A DNA stretch of 64,000 bases, from NCBI RefSeq assembly GCF_007290395.2, contig NZ_CP041656.2, positions 3,100,001 to 3,164,000 of the forward strand, written 5' to 3'. This DNA is from Bradyrhizobium cosmicum. Lineage in GTDB: Bacteria > Pseudomonadota > Alphaproteobacteria > Rhizobiales > Xanthobacteraceae. The first letter of the stretch is position 1; every line of letters begins with the position of its first letter. The notes beneath the pieces are model-generated. The model did no database searches. It saw only the letters and a program-made list of their open reading frames with translations, and was not told the origin of the DNA. The position numbers were made by a program, and so were the translations under genes. This document shows, one piece after another, positions 33,455 to 41,865 of the stretch.

Positions 33455-34603
33455 ATGCTGCGATCTATGCTGGGCGTGTGCCTTGCGGTGCAACTGTGTG
33501 CGGCGCCGGCGCTCGCTGCCGATATCAATGTCGGGATCATCCTGTCGGCTACCGGACCTGCCGCAGCGATCGGCAATGCCGAGCGGAACGGTACGCTTTT
33601 CGGCCCGACCGAGATTGCCGGCAAGAAGGTCAACTATCTCTTCCTTGACGAGGCGTCCGACAGTACCGCGGCGGTCGCCGCGCTGCGGAAGCTCTACCAG
33701 GAGAGCAAGATAGACATCCTTGTCGGACCGACCTCGACGCCGGGCTCCTTTGCCGCGATCGATCCGGCGGTCGAATACAGGCTGCCGATGATCACGCTGG
33801 CGCCCGTCAACGCACTGGTCGCCCCGGTCGATGCCAGGCGGCGCTGGATTTTCAAGACCACGACCAATGACGATCACGAAGCCACGCCTCTGTTTGCGAA
33901 CATGAGGAAGACCGGCGTCAAGAAGCTCGCGCTGATCGGCTTTGGCGACTCCTACGGCGATGCCTGGAGCAAGGTCAGCGCCGACATGTGCGCGGCCGCC
34001 GGCATCGAGCTCGTCGCCGACGAGAAATATGCACGGACAGATACCACGGTCGTTGGGCAGATCCTCAAGGTCATCGCGGCGCGGCCCGATGCAGTTCTGA
34101 TTGCGGCCTCGGGCGCACCGGCGGCCCTTCCGCTGCTGCAATTGCGGGAGAAAGGATATGAAGGGCAGATCTACGGCACGCTCGGCGCCACATTCGGTGA
34201 TTTCCGCAAACTGACCGGCGTGCAGGGCGACGGCATTTTCGTGCCGCTGAGCCCGGCAGTGGGCGCGGCGTCTTTCCCGGACGACTATCCGGCCAAGAAG
34301 GCGGCGCTCGAGTTCATCCAGCGCTACGAGGCCAAATTCGGGCCCGGCAGCCGCAACATCTTTGCGGGCTCGGCCTATGACGCACTGCTTCTGATCGAGC
34401 GTGCGGTGCCTGCGGCGTTGAAGGCGGGAGAGCCCGGAACGGCGGAATTTCGGGAAGGTTTGCGGAGCGCGATCGAGGGGCTCAAGGGCGTTGCTGGATC
34501 GCGCGGTGTCTACAATTACGGGCCGAACGACCACACCGGACTGGACCAGAGTGCGCTGACGCTCGGCAAGCTCGACAAGGGCGAATGGATCGCAGTGCGC
34601 TGA
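33455..34603 (+). CDS. ABC transporter substrate-binding protein (LivK type), third copy
   Basis: A 382-residue periplasmic protein with a signal peptide (MLRSMLGVCLAVQLCAAPALA). DINVGIILSATGPAAAIGN starts the type I fold, and KKLALIGFGDSYGDAWSKV is the inter-domain region. GGGAGGAGACAGCG gives a strong start. It is divergent from the hydroxylase operon and followed after 22 nt by the P450 gene, so ligand capture and oxidation are likely linked. As with the other two, no cognate permease or ATPase is in the window. Confidence 0.9.
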   Translation: MLRSMLGVCLAVQLCAAPALAADINVGIILSATGPAAAIGNAERNGTLFGPTEIAGKKVNYLFLDEASDSTAAVAALRKLYQESKIDILVGPTSTPGSFAAIDPAVEYRLPMITLAPVNALVAPVDARRRWIFKTTTNDDHEATPLFANMRKTGVKKLALIGFGDSYGDAWSKVSADMCAAAGIELVADEKYARTDTTVVGQILKVIAARPDAVLIAASGAPAALPLLQLREKGYEGQIYGTLGATFGDFRKLTGVQGDGIFVPLSPAVGAASFPDDYPAKKAALEFIQRYEAKFGPGSRNIFAGSAYDALLLIERAVPAALKAGEPGTAEFREGLRSAIEGLKGVAGSRGVYNYGPNDHTGLDQSALTLGKLDKGEWIAVR

Positions 34604-34625
34604 GCAGCAGAACGGAGCAGGGATC

Positions 34626-35801
34626 ATGCCCGTAACGGAGTGTCCGGTCTACGACGTCGATCTCTACAGCGACGAGGTCCTGCGCCAACCCTATCAGCAC
34701 TATCGCGCGCTGCGCGATCTGGGCGCGGCGGTCTGGCTTCCGCGCAACGGACTCTACGCGGTCGGCCGTTTCGAGGACGTCCGGGCAGCTTTACGCAGCC
34801 CCGTCCTGTTCTCCTCCGCGCAAGGCGTTGCCGCCAACGACCACGTCAACGAGATGTCGAAAGGCACGACGCTCGCGAGCGATGCGCCGCTGCACGACCG
34901 GTTGCGTGCGATCATCGCGGCGCCCTTGCTGCCGAGAGCGCTGGAGCAGATCGGCCCGGAGATCAGGGCCGAGGCGCGGCGGCTCGTTGAGGATCTCGTC
35001 AGCCGGGGGCGGTTCGACGCCGTGACAGACCTGGCACAGCATCTGCCGCTGACCATCGTCTCCAAGCTCGTGGGTCTGGAGGACTATGGGCGCGGCAGCA
35101 TGCTGCGATGGGCCTCGGCGACGTTCAATGTGCTCGGTGCGATGAATGACCGCGGCTGCGCGGCGATGACCGACGTGCAGGAGATGCGTCACTATCTCGG
35201 CGGCTCCGGGATCCGCGAGCGCTTGCGGCCGGGCAGTTGGGGCGAGCGGATTTTCGAGGCTGCAGACCGCGGAGAAGTCGAGGCGGAGCGCTGCCCGGTC
35301 CTGATGCGTGATTATCTGGGGCCGAGTCTCGACACCACGATCTTTGCGACGGCCAACCTGATCCTTTTGTTCGGGACATATCCCGATCAATGGGATCTGG
35401 TGCGGAAGGACCCGGCGCTGATCCCGGGCGCGATCAACGAGGCACTGCGCCTGGAATCGCCGATTCGAGGATTTACGCGACATCTGACCGACAACGCGAC
35501 GATCGGGGACGTAACCGTCCCAAACGCAAGCCGCGTGCTGCTACTCTATGCATCAGCCAATCGCGACGAGCGGAAGTGGGAGGACCCGGAACGCTTCGAT
35601 GTGCGCCGTCGTGCCAGCGATCATCTCGGGTTCGGCAATGGCACGCATATGTGCGTGGGCCTGCATCTGGCCCGGTTGGAGATGACCGCGCTTCTCGAAG
35701 TTCTGGTCGAGAAGGTGCGGCACTTCGATATCGGCGAGCCCATGCTGGCGCTCAACAACGTGCTGCGGGGCCTCGCATCCTTGCCCGTGCGGGTGAGCTA
35801 G
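34626..35801 (+). CDS. cytochrome P450
   Basis: A 391-residue soluble bacterial P450. LGFGNGTHMCVGLHLARLEM contains the heme-binding Cys343. EALRLESPIRGFTR gives the ExxR (E272-R275) and DYLGPSLDTTI the oxygen-activating Thr region (D236-T237-T238). Length and N-terminus match soluble class I enzymes, which need a ferredoxin and reductase; neither is encoded in this window. Its position suggests a first hydroxylation or demethylation of an aromatic acid (CYP199-like activity is a guess). Its stop shares the tetranucleotide CTAG with the stop of the convergent IclR gene. Confidence 0.93.
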   Translation: MPVTECPVYDVDLYSDEVLRQPYQHYRALRDLGAAVWLPRNGLYAVGRFEDVRAALRSPVLFSSAQGVAANDHVNEMSKGTTLASDAPLHDRLRAIIAAPLLPRALEQIGPEIRAEARRLVEDLVSRGRFDAVTDLAQHLPLTIVSKLVGLEDYGRGSMLRWASATFNVLGAMNDRGCAAMTDVQEMRHYLGGSGIRERLRPGSWGERIFEAADRGEVEAERCPVLMRDYLGPSLDTTIFATANLILLFGTYPDQWDLVRKDPALIPGAINEALRLESPIRGFTRHLTDNATIGDVTVPNASRVLLLYASANRDERKWEDPERFDVRRRASDHLGFGNGTHMCVGLHLARLEMTALLEVLVEKVRHFDIGEPMLALNNVLRGLASLPVRVS

Positions 35802-36589
35802 GGACTGACCGGGATCGCTTCGGACGCATCGCGCATCGGGCCGACGAACTGTGCCACCGCTTCCTCGATCCCCAGGGCCGAGCGGATCCAGATGATGGAG
35901 ATGCAGCCGAACACGGCGCCGTTGCGCATGATGGGGACCGCGATCGAGGCCGTCTTGGGATTGTACTCGCCCTCGCTGCGGATAGCGTAGCCGCGCGCTG
36001 CGGTTTCCGCGATCATGCGGTCGAGGCGGGTATCGTCGAGGAAGGGGCGGTCGTCGGCCTCGTCGATCCGGCGCAGATGACCGACGATCAGGTCGCGCTC
36101 GCGCGCCGGGCAGGCGGCGAGATAGGCGCGGCCCGCGGACGTCCGCAGCATCGGCAGGCGCTTGCCGATCATGCCGCGGTCGATCGAAAGCGGGCTGCGC
36201 GAATGGGTGGTCTCCTGCACCACCATCGCGGCGTTCTCGTAAGTCGACAGATCGACCGGCCAGACCAGGGTCTTGCTGAGTTCGGCGAGAAAAGGCGCAG
36301 CCGCCTGGCAGATCACCACGCCAGGATCGTAACCGTCGCCGAGACTGAGCGCGAGCCGCGTGACGCGAAAGCGGTCGTCGCTGGCGCTGCGCGCGACATA
36401 GCCGAGTTCCTCCAGCGTCTCGAGCAGGCGATAGACGGTCGGGCGAGGCAGGTCGAGCGCGCGGGCGACGTCGCCGGCGCGGATGCCGCCGGAGCGGTTG
36501 ACCTCCTGCAGCACGTCCAGCCCGCGCTTGAAGGCGCGGACGCCCTCCGACTGCCGCGGCCGATCGGCACGCGTCCGCTCCTTGGACAC
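35798..36589 (-). CDS. IclR family transcriptional regulator (second)
   Basis: A 263-residue regulator. AFKRGLDVLQEVNRSGGIRA and LDLPRPTVYRLLETLEELGYV form the winged helix, and the ligand domain shows RTSAGRAYLAACPARERDLI and the AALGIEEAV-like end, SALGIEEAVAQFVGPM. GTG start preceded by GGGAGGAA. A CGTCC-N7-GGACA palindrome lies in its first codons. It is divergent from the extradiol-type dioxygenase gene and convergent with the P450, so it is a good candidate regulator of one or both. Confidence 0.92.
   Translation of the reverse strand: MSKERTRADRPRQSEGVRAFKRGLDVLQEVNRSGGIRAGDVARALDLPRPTVYRLLETLEELGYVARSASDDRFRVTRLALSLGDGYDPGVVICQAAAPFLAELSKTLVWPVDLSTYENAAMVVQETTHSRSPLSIDRGMIGKRLPMLRTSAGRAYLAACPARERDLIVGHLRRIDEADDRPFLDDTRLDRMIAETAARGYAIRSEGEYNPKTASIAVPIMRNGAVFGCISIIWIRSALGIEEAVAQFVGPMRDASEAIPVSP
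36572..36588. promoter_or_regulatory. operator-like palindrome in the IclR start region
   Basis: CGTCC-gctcctt-GGACA overlaps the start codon region of the second IclR gene and differs from the 33.3-kb operators by one base. As coding sequence it could be coincidental, though repressor sites at start codons are known. Confidence 0.35.
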
Positions 36590-36747
36590 TTCGCATTTCC
36601 TCCCTTGTGCCGCGTCGCCTCGCGACTATCGTCGTTGCAAACGCGAAGCGATTGCGGAGGCCACCGTAAGAGCGTGCGCGGCCGGTATCAAGTTCGCCGC
36701 ACTGCAGCGGATGCGATGCCTCAATGCGATTCCTTGGGAGGAATTCG

Positions 36748-37731
36748 ATGGAAATCACCGCACTCGGCTATGTCGGGATCAACTCGACCCAGCTCGATCA
36801 GTGGGGCCGGATGGCGACCGGACTGCTCGGCATGCAGCAGGTTGATCGCGGCGGCAAGATGCGTGCGTTCCGCATGGACGATCGCAAGCAGCGGTTGATC
36901 GTCGACGGCAGCAGCGATGCCGGGCTCGCGGTGATGGGATGGGAAGTGCCCTCGACCGCCGAGCTCGACCGTCTCGCCGGCCGCCTGGAACGCCACGGCG
37001 TGAAGGTGACGCGCGGCTCGCGCGCGCTCGCCGACGAGCGCCATGTCGCCGAACTGATCGGGTTCGAGGACCCCGCCGGCAACTGGCTCGAGGCCTTCTG
37101 CAAGCCGGAGCTCGCGAGCGAACCCTTCAAGCCGGGACGGCCGATCTCGGGTTTTCGCACGGGCGCGCTCGGCATGGGCCATGTCGTGCTCAACGTCGAG
37201 GACGTCGAGCCGCTGCTGCCGTTCTACCGCGATGTGCTCGGCTTCCACGTCTCCGACTTTGGCCTGAAGCCCTATGGGCTGTATTTCTTCCACGTGAACG
37301 GCCGGCACCACAGCTTTGCGATGGTCGGCTCGGGACGAAAGGCGCTGCACCATTTCATGGTCGAGCTCGGCAGCCTCGACGATGTCGGGCAGGGCTACGA
37401 CCTCGCGCAGATGGACGATGGCCGCGTTGCCTATACGCTGGGCCGGCACACCAACGATCACATGACGTCGTTCTACGTGAACACGCCGTCGGGTTTCTTC
37501 ATAGAGTATGGCTGGGGTGCGCGCGTGATCGATCCCGAAACGTGGCAGCCGCACGAGACTTTTGACGGACCGTCGCTGTGGGGCCACGAGCGGCTGTACA
37601 TGCCGGAAGAGCAGCGCAAGCGCCTGCGCGACATGCGGCTGGATGCGGCCGCGCGCGGTGTCCGCGTCGCCGATCCGCGCGTGCCGCCGCTGAACTGTGC
37701 GTGGCTCGACCAGGTGGTCGCACGCGAATGA
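36748..37731 (+). CDS. extradiol-type (VOC) ring-cleavage dioxygenase
   Basis: A 327-residue protein with two vicinal-oxygen-chelate domains, as in BphC (2,3-dihydroxybiphenyl 1,2-dioxygenase) and related type I extradiol enzymes. The expected iron ligands are present: H145 (GMGHVVLNV), H202 (LHHFMVEL) and E253 (FFIEYGW). It should open a catechol-like ring next to the hydroxyls, using Fe(II) and O2. The start has GGGAGGAATTCG. Together with the flavin hydroxylase and the FAH-type hydrolase it completes a meta-cleavage route. Exact substrate unknown. Confidence 0.93.
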   Translation: MEITALGYVGINSTQLDQWGRMATGLLGMQQVDRGGKMRAFRMDDRKQRLIVDGSSDAGLAVMGWEVPSTAELDRLAGRLERHGVKVTRGSRALADERHVAELIGFEDPAGNWLEAFCKPELASEPFKPGRPISGFRTGALGMGHVVLNVEDVEPLLPFYRDVLGFHVSDFGLKPYGLYFFHVNGRHHSFAMVGSGRKALHHFMVELGSLDDVGQGYDLAQMDDGRVAYTLGRHTNDHMTSFYVNTPSGFFIEYGWGARVIDPETWQPHETFDGPSLWGHERLYMPEEQRKRLRDMRLDAAARGVRVADPRVPPLNCAWLDQVVARE

Positions 37732-37774
37732 TCCGCCGTGGGGCGGCAATGATCTGACATCTGGAAGGAACGAT

Positions 37775-38737
37775 ATGCTCAAGGCTCTCTTGCGGGCCGG
37801 CCTCCTGCTGCTCGCGTTCACAACATCTGCCTTGGCCGAACCGATCAAGGTGACGCTGCTCGGCACCGGCGTGCCGACGCCGCGGCCGTCCAGCTTCAGC
37901 GCCTCGACGCTGGTCGAGGCAGGAAGCGAAAAGCTGCTGTTCGATCTCGGCCGCGGTTCGACCATGCAGCTCTACAAGCTGAAGATTCCGCTCGGTGCGA
38001 TCACGGCGAACTTCATCACCCATATGCATTCCGACCACCTCGTCGGGCTTCCCGACATGTGGCTGACCGGCTGGCTCGCCACGCCCTGGGCCTCGCGCAA
38101 GGGGCCGATGAAGCTCTACGGCCCCAAGGGCACCGTGGCGATGACGGAGAACCTGACCAGGGCATTCGCCGACGACATCCGGATTCGCATCGACGACGAG
38201 CACCTCGAGCCCGCGGCGATCGCCTTTGCGGCGAAGGATATCGAGCCCGGGCGCGTCTATGACAGCAACGGTGTGAAGGTCACCGCAATCGAGGTCAATC
38301 ACGGCGACAAAATCAAGCCGTCGTTCGGCTACGTCATTGAATATGACGGCCACAAGGTCGTGCTGTCGGGCGACACCAAATATGACGAGCGCATCGCCAG
38401 GGCGGCCGAAGGCGCCGATCTGCTCATCCACGAAGTGGCTGTCATCGAGCCGGAACTGCTGGTCAGGAATCCCGTCTACAAGGACATCGGTGCCCACCAT
38501 ACTTCGCCGGAGGAAGCCGGCCGCATCTTTGCGTCCGCCAGGCCGAAGCTGGCTATCTACTCCCACATCGTGTTCGGCACGGTGAAACCGGCGCCCGACA
38601 TTCCGGAGGAGCCGCTGATCCTGCGCACGCGAACGGAGTACAAGGGGCCGCTTCTCGTCGGCCGGGACATGATGTCGTTCAGGATCGGCGACACGGTGGA
38701 GGCGTTCGCGCCCGGCGGTGCCAGGCTCGAGCCGTAA
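37775..38737 (+). CDS. secreted metallo-beta-lactamase-fold hydrolase
   Basis: A 320-residue protein with an N-terminal signal peptide (MLKALLRAGLLLLAFTTSALA). ITHMHSDHLVGLP gives the HxHxDH zinc motif (H83, H85, D87, H88), and VLSGDTKYDERI supplies the bridging Asp. LLGTGVPTPRPSSFSAS is the first strand of ribonuclease Z / arylsulfatase-like members. Such secreted members (AtsA- or lactonase-like) hydrolyse esters or lactones, and it follows the dioxygenase gene by 43 nt in the same direction. Whether it processes a pathway intermediate or an imported ester is open. Confidence 0.9.
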   Translation: MLKALLRAGLLLLAFTTSALAEPIKVTLLGTGVPTPRPSSFSASTLVEAGSEKLLFDLGRGSTMQLYKLKIPLGAITANFITHMHSDHLVGLPDMWLTGWLATPWASRKGPMKLYGPKGTVAMTENLTRAFADDIRIRIDDEHLEPAAIAFAAKDIEPGRVYDSNGVKVTAIEVNHGDKIKPSFGYVIEYDGHKVVLSGDTKYDERIARAAEGADLLIHEVAVIEPELLVRNPVYKDIGAHHTSPEEAGRIFASARPKLAIYSHIVFGTVKPAPDIPEEPLILRTRTEYKGPLLVGRDMMSFRIGDTVEAFAPGGARLEP

Positions 38738-38749
38738 CGCAGCCGGCAA

Positions 38750-39412
38750 TCAGGCCTCGCCGAGATCGACCTGCGTCAACAGTCCCTGCCGCAGCGCCAG
38801 CCGGACCAGCTCGATGTCGGAGCCGACGCCGAGCTTGTCCTTGATCAGCGAATGCAGATTCGCCACCGTCTTCGGGCTGACGTGCAGCGTCTCGGCGATC
38901 TCGTCGGTCGTCTTTTCGGCCAGCAGCAGCCGCAGCACCTCGAATTCGCGCGGCGTGAGCACGTCGGCGGCCGAGCTTTCGCCAGCAAGGCGGCTGAGCG
39001 CAAGCTCGTGGTCGATGTCGGGGCTGATGGCGATCTTGCCGGCGAGCACGTCCATCACCGCGCGCACCAACGTCTCCGGCGGGCTCATCTTGGTGACATA
39101 ACCTCTCGCGCCGGCGCGGATCGCCTGCACTGCGAATCCGGCATTCTGGTGCATGGTGAAGACCAGGATCCTTGCCGCCTTGTCCCATTGCCGGATGCGC
39201 CTGATGGCCTCGATGCCGCCGATCCCGGGCATGCTCAGATCCATGATGACGAGGTCGGGTGCCTCGGACTTGAACAGGCGATAGGCCTCGGCGCCGTCGG
39301 CGGCCTCGGCGATGACGCGAAGTCCCGGCTGCTTCTGGAGCACCGAGCGATAACCCTCGCGGACGACGGAGTGGTCGTCGACCAGCAGAATCGTCGCGTC
39401 GGCCGCGCTCAT
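38750..39412 (-). CDS. NarL/FixJ-type response regulator
   Basis: A 220-residue regulator. Receiver with D12/D13, D58 (LVIMDLSMPG) and a later Lys (YVTKMSPPE), then a GerE DNA-binding domain (LTPREFEVLRLLLAEKTTDE and VSPKTVANLHSLIKDKL). It overlaps the histidine kinase gene upstream by ATGA, so kinase and regulator are coupled. It is convergent with the metallo-hydrolase gene (12-nt gap). Confidence 0.94.
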   Translation of the reverse strand: MSAADATILLVDDHSVVREGYRSVLQKQPGLRVIAEAADGAEAYRLFKSEAPDLVIMDLSMPGIGGIEAIRRIRQWDKAARILVFTMHQNAGFAVQAIRAGARGYVTKMSPPETLVRAVMDVLAGKIAISPDIDHELALSRLAGESSAADVLTPREFEVLRLLLAEKTTDEIAETLHVSPKTVANLHSLIKDKLGVGSDIELVRLALRQGLLTQVDLGEA

Positions 39413-40794
39413 GCCGCGCGCTCCAGCACCGGCGGATCGGCGGTGGAGACCGGAATGACGACGCGCAGCGCGGAGCCTCCGTTGGAGCCGGTCTCAAAGC
39501 TCAACTGGCCGCGCAAGGCTGCGACGCGCTCGCGCATGCCGAGCAGGCCCATTCCGGATTTCGCGGCGGGGTCGTTCGATCGTCCGTCGTCGTCGATCGC
39601 AAGCGCGATCTCGCCGGCCCGCATCGCCAGTTCGAGGCTGACCCGCGTGGCGCCGGCATGCTTGGCGGCGTTGGTGAGTGCTTCCTGCACGATGCGGTAC
39701 AGGTTGTCGCTGATCGCGGCCGGCAGGGTCTCGAACGCGCCGTCGAACCGGATCGAAAAACGCGTCTCGCCGCGGCTGCGCCCGTTCCAGCCCGCAACGA
39801 GGCCTTCGAGGCTGGCGACAAGTCCGAGTTCCTCGACGTCGGGCGGGCGCAGCCGGAACAGCGTGCCACGCAGCATCTCCATCATCCCGGTCGCGGTCCG
39901 CGCGATGCCGTCGCATTCAGAGAGCAGGGAAGGGCACTCCTGCGCCGCAGTCGTACGGGCGGATGAGGCGAGCGCGCGGATGGCCGCCAGCGACTGGCCG
40001 AACTCGTCGTGCAGCTCGCGCGCCAGATGGCGGCGCTCCTCGTCCTGAAGCGCGATCAGCTTTCGCGTCAGTTCGGCGCGCTCGGCCAGTGCGGTGTCGA
40101 GGCTTTCAGCGAGATGGTTGAAGACGTCGCGGATGGCGGACAGCTCGGCGAGATCGAACGGCGGCAGCCGCGCGCTGAGATCGTTGGCGGCGATCCGTTC
40201 GAGGCCATTGCGGATCATGCGGGTCGGGCGCAGCGCGCGGGCGAGCACGGCATAGACCAGCGCGCATAACAGCGGCAACGCGATTGCCAGTGCGATCATC
40301 AGGCGGCCGGCCTCGTGCCAGGCCTCCGCCGTCTGCACGGCCGGATCGACCGAGACCACGACCTCGCCGAGCTTCGCACCGCGCACGACCACGGGCCTTG
40401 CCGCCTCGCGGCCGGGGTCGAACATGCCGCGATAGAAGGCCGCGAAAGCCTGCGGTGGCAGGTCCGCAGGACTGGGCGCGCCGCTGCAGAACCGCTGGAG
40501 CATGTCGCCGCTCGTGCCGCGAAATGCCAGACACAGGCCGGGCGTCATCACGTAGGCCGAAACCGGGTCGAGGTTCGGAAAGTCCGAGCGCGGGCTCGCC
40601 ACCCACTGGATCTTGCCCTGTTGCAGCTCCAGCGTCTTGGCCACGATGGCGGCTATCCCGTCGATCCGCGCATGCGCCGCGCGGTCAGCCGTGACAAGGA
40701 AGTAGGCGGAGATCGCGGCGAAGCAGGCAGCCGATATGGCAGCCACGCGCAACGTCAGACGGACCTTGAGATCGAATCTCGGGCGGTTCCACAT
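39409..40794 (-). CDS. NarX/UhpB-type sensor histidine kinase
   Basis: A 461-residue membrane sensor. One helix near residues 14-34, a periplasmic domain of ~130 residues with two Cys (GLCLAFRG and RFCSGAPS), a second helix near 165-187, and a HAMP-like linker. The HisKA_3 box DEERRHLARELHDEFGQSLA has His262, and the ATPase part shows YRIVQEALTNAAKHAGATR and GMGLLGMRERVAALRG. This is the short family that partners NarL-type regulators. The signal is unknown; relatives occur next to PQQ-dependent alcohol dehydrogenase genes, which are not seen here. Confidence 0.93.
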   Translation of the reverse strand: MWNRPRFDLKVRLTLRVAAISAACFAAISAYFLVTADRAAHARIDGIAAIVAKTLELQQGKIQWVASPRSDFPNLDPVSAYVMTPGLCLAFRGTSGDMLQRFCSGAPSPADLPPQAFAAFYRGMFDPGREAARPVVVRGAKLGEVVVSVDPAVQTAEAWHEAGRLMIALAIALPLLCALVYAVLARALRPTRMIRNGLERIAANDLSARLPPFDLAELSAIRDVFNHLAESLDTALAERAELTRKLIALQDEERRHLARELHDEFGQSLAAIRALASSARTTAAQECPSLLSECDGIARTATGMMEMLRGTLFRLRPPDVEELGLVASLEGLVAGWNGRSRGETRFSIRFDGAFETLPAAISDNLYRIVQEALTNAAKHAGATRVSLELAMRAGEIALAIDDDGRSNDPAAKSGMGLLGMRERVAALRGQLSFETGSNGGSALRVVIPVSTADPPVLERAA

Positions 40795-40971
40795 CGGCGG
40801 GCACCTGGTGCGAGCGGGTTTGTCGCCCCCGCATTAAACGGCAGAACGGAAGCGGCGGAAAGCGCGACGCCATACCGCGGTGCAGCGTCGTGAAATTTTC
40901 CCGGCGCTCGCCGGGACGGGCCCGGCTGCATGACGCCAATCCTTGGTCCAGATATGCGGGGCCGCTCCCTC

Positions 40972-41853
40972 ATGCGAGGCCTGTTCATGCATCTTTCCCG
41001 CTCGATCCTCTCTGCGCTTCTCCTCATCGCCTTCCCGGCGGCTCATTCCCCGGCGGGGGCCGAGGCCGCCATCGGCGTTGCCATGGACGACTTCAGCTAT
41101 ACCGATACGTCGGCCGAGCCGGCCAACCAGACCGCCGCCCACGAGCGGCGGCTGTCCGCGTTCATGGCCGCGCTCAGGCGGGATATCGGCGCGGACGGCC
41201 GGTACCGGCCCGTGGCGTCGGCCCAGGATGGCGCTGCGTTCAAGGTCATCGGCGGCATCCAGAAGACGAGCACCCTGGTGCAATGGGCCAAGGTCGCCGT
41301 GATCGACGTCGGTGCCAGGAAGCTGGTGATGGACAAGCTCTACACCTTCCGCGGCGACAATGATGAATCATGGCAGCGCGCCGAGATGTTCGTGTCGCGC
41401 GAAGTCATGGCTGCGTTCGCCACACCCGCTCCGGTCGCGCTGGCGGTGTTTGAGTTCGAGCTTGAGGACAACACCGCGGCGCCTGCCGCCGGCCTTGTAG
41501 CCTCGGATGCGTCCTATCTGGCCGAAGTCACCGCCAGCGTCCGCGAAGCGCTGGGCCAGTCGGGCCGCTATCGCATCGTCGATGTCAGCGGCGAGGCGAC
41601 CAAGGCGCGCGCCTTGCGCGACTGCGACGGCTGCGAGGCTGCGATCGCGCAGAAGCTCGGCGCGGATCAGTCGCTGATCGGCGTAGTGCGGCGGGTCAGC
41701 CGTACCGAATACACGCTCGGCTTCCAGGTGCGCGATGCCAGGACCGGTGCGGTGCTGGCGCGCGGCGACAGCGGCCTGCGCCTCGGCGCGGACTATTCGT
41801 GGAAGCGCGGCGCCGTGCGGCTGGTCAGCGAACGGCTGGTCGAGACCAGGTAG
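40972..41853 (+). CDS. secreted DUF3280/DUF2380-like protein
   Basis: A 293-residue precursor with a signal peptide starting MRGLFMHLSRSILSALLLIA. Two similar halves follow: VAMDDFSYTDTSAEPANQTA ... WAKVAVIDVGARKLVMDKLY and VFEFELEDNTAAPAAGLVAS ... YTLGFQVRDARTGAVLARGD, matching tandem DUF2380/3280 domains. A D-C-D-G-C motif (RDCDGCEAAIAQKLGADQSL) may form a disulfide or bind metal. Function unknown. It is divergent from the two-component pair and is a likely target or accessory of it. Starts at 40930 or 40987 are also possible. Confidence 0.82.
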   Translation: MRGLFMHLSRSILSALLLIAFPAAHSPAGAEAAIGVAMDDFSYTDTSAEPANQTAAHERRLSAFMAALRRDIGADGRYRPVASAQDGAAFKVIGGIQKTSTLVQWAKVAVIDVGARKLVMDKLYTFRGDNDESWQRAEMFVSREVMAAFATPAPVALAVFEFELEDNTAAPAAGLVASDASYLAEVTASVREALGQSGRYRIVDVSGEATKARALRDCDGCEAAIAQKLGADQSLIGVVRRVSRTEYTLGFQVRDARTGAVLARGDSGLRLGADYSWKRGAVRLVSERLVETR

Positions 41854-41865
41854 CGCCGACTTGGC

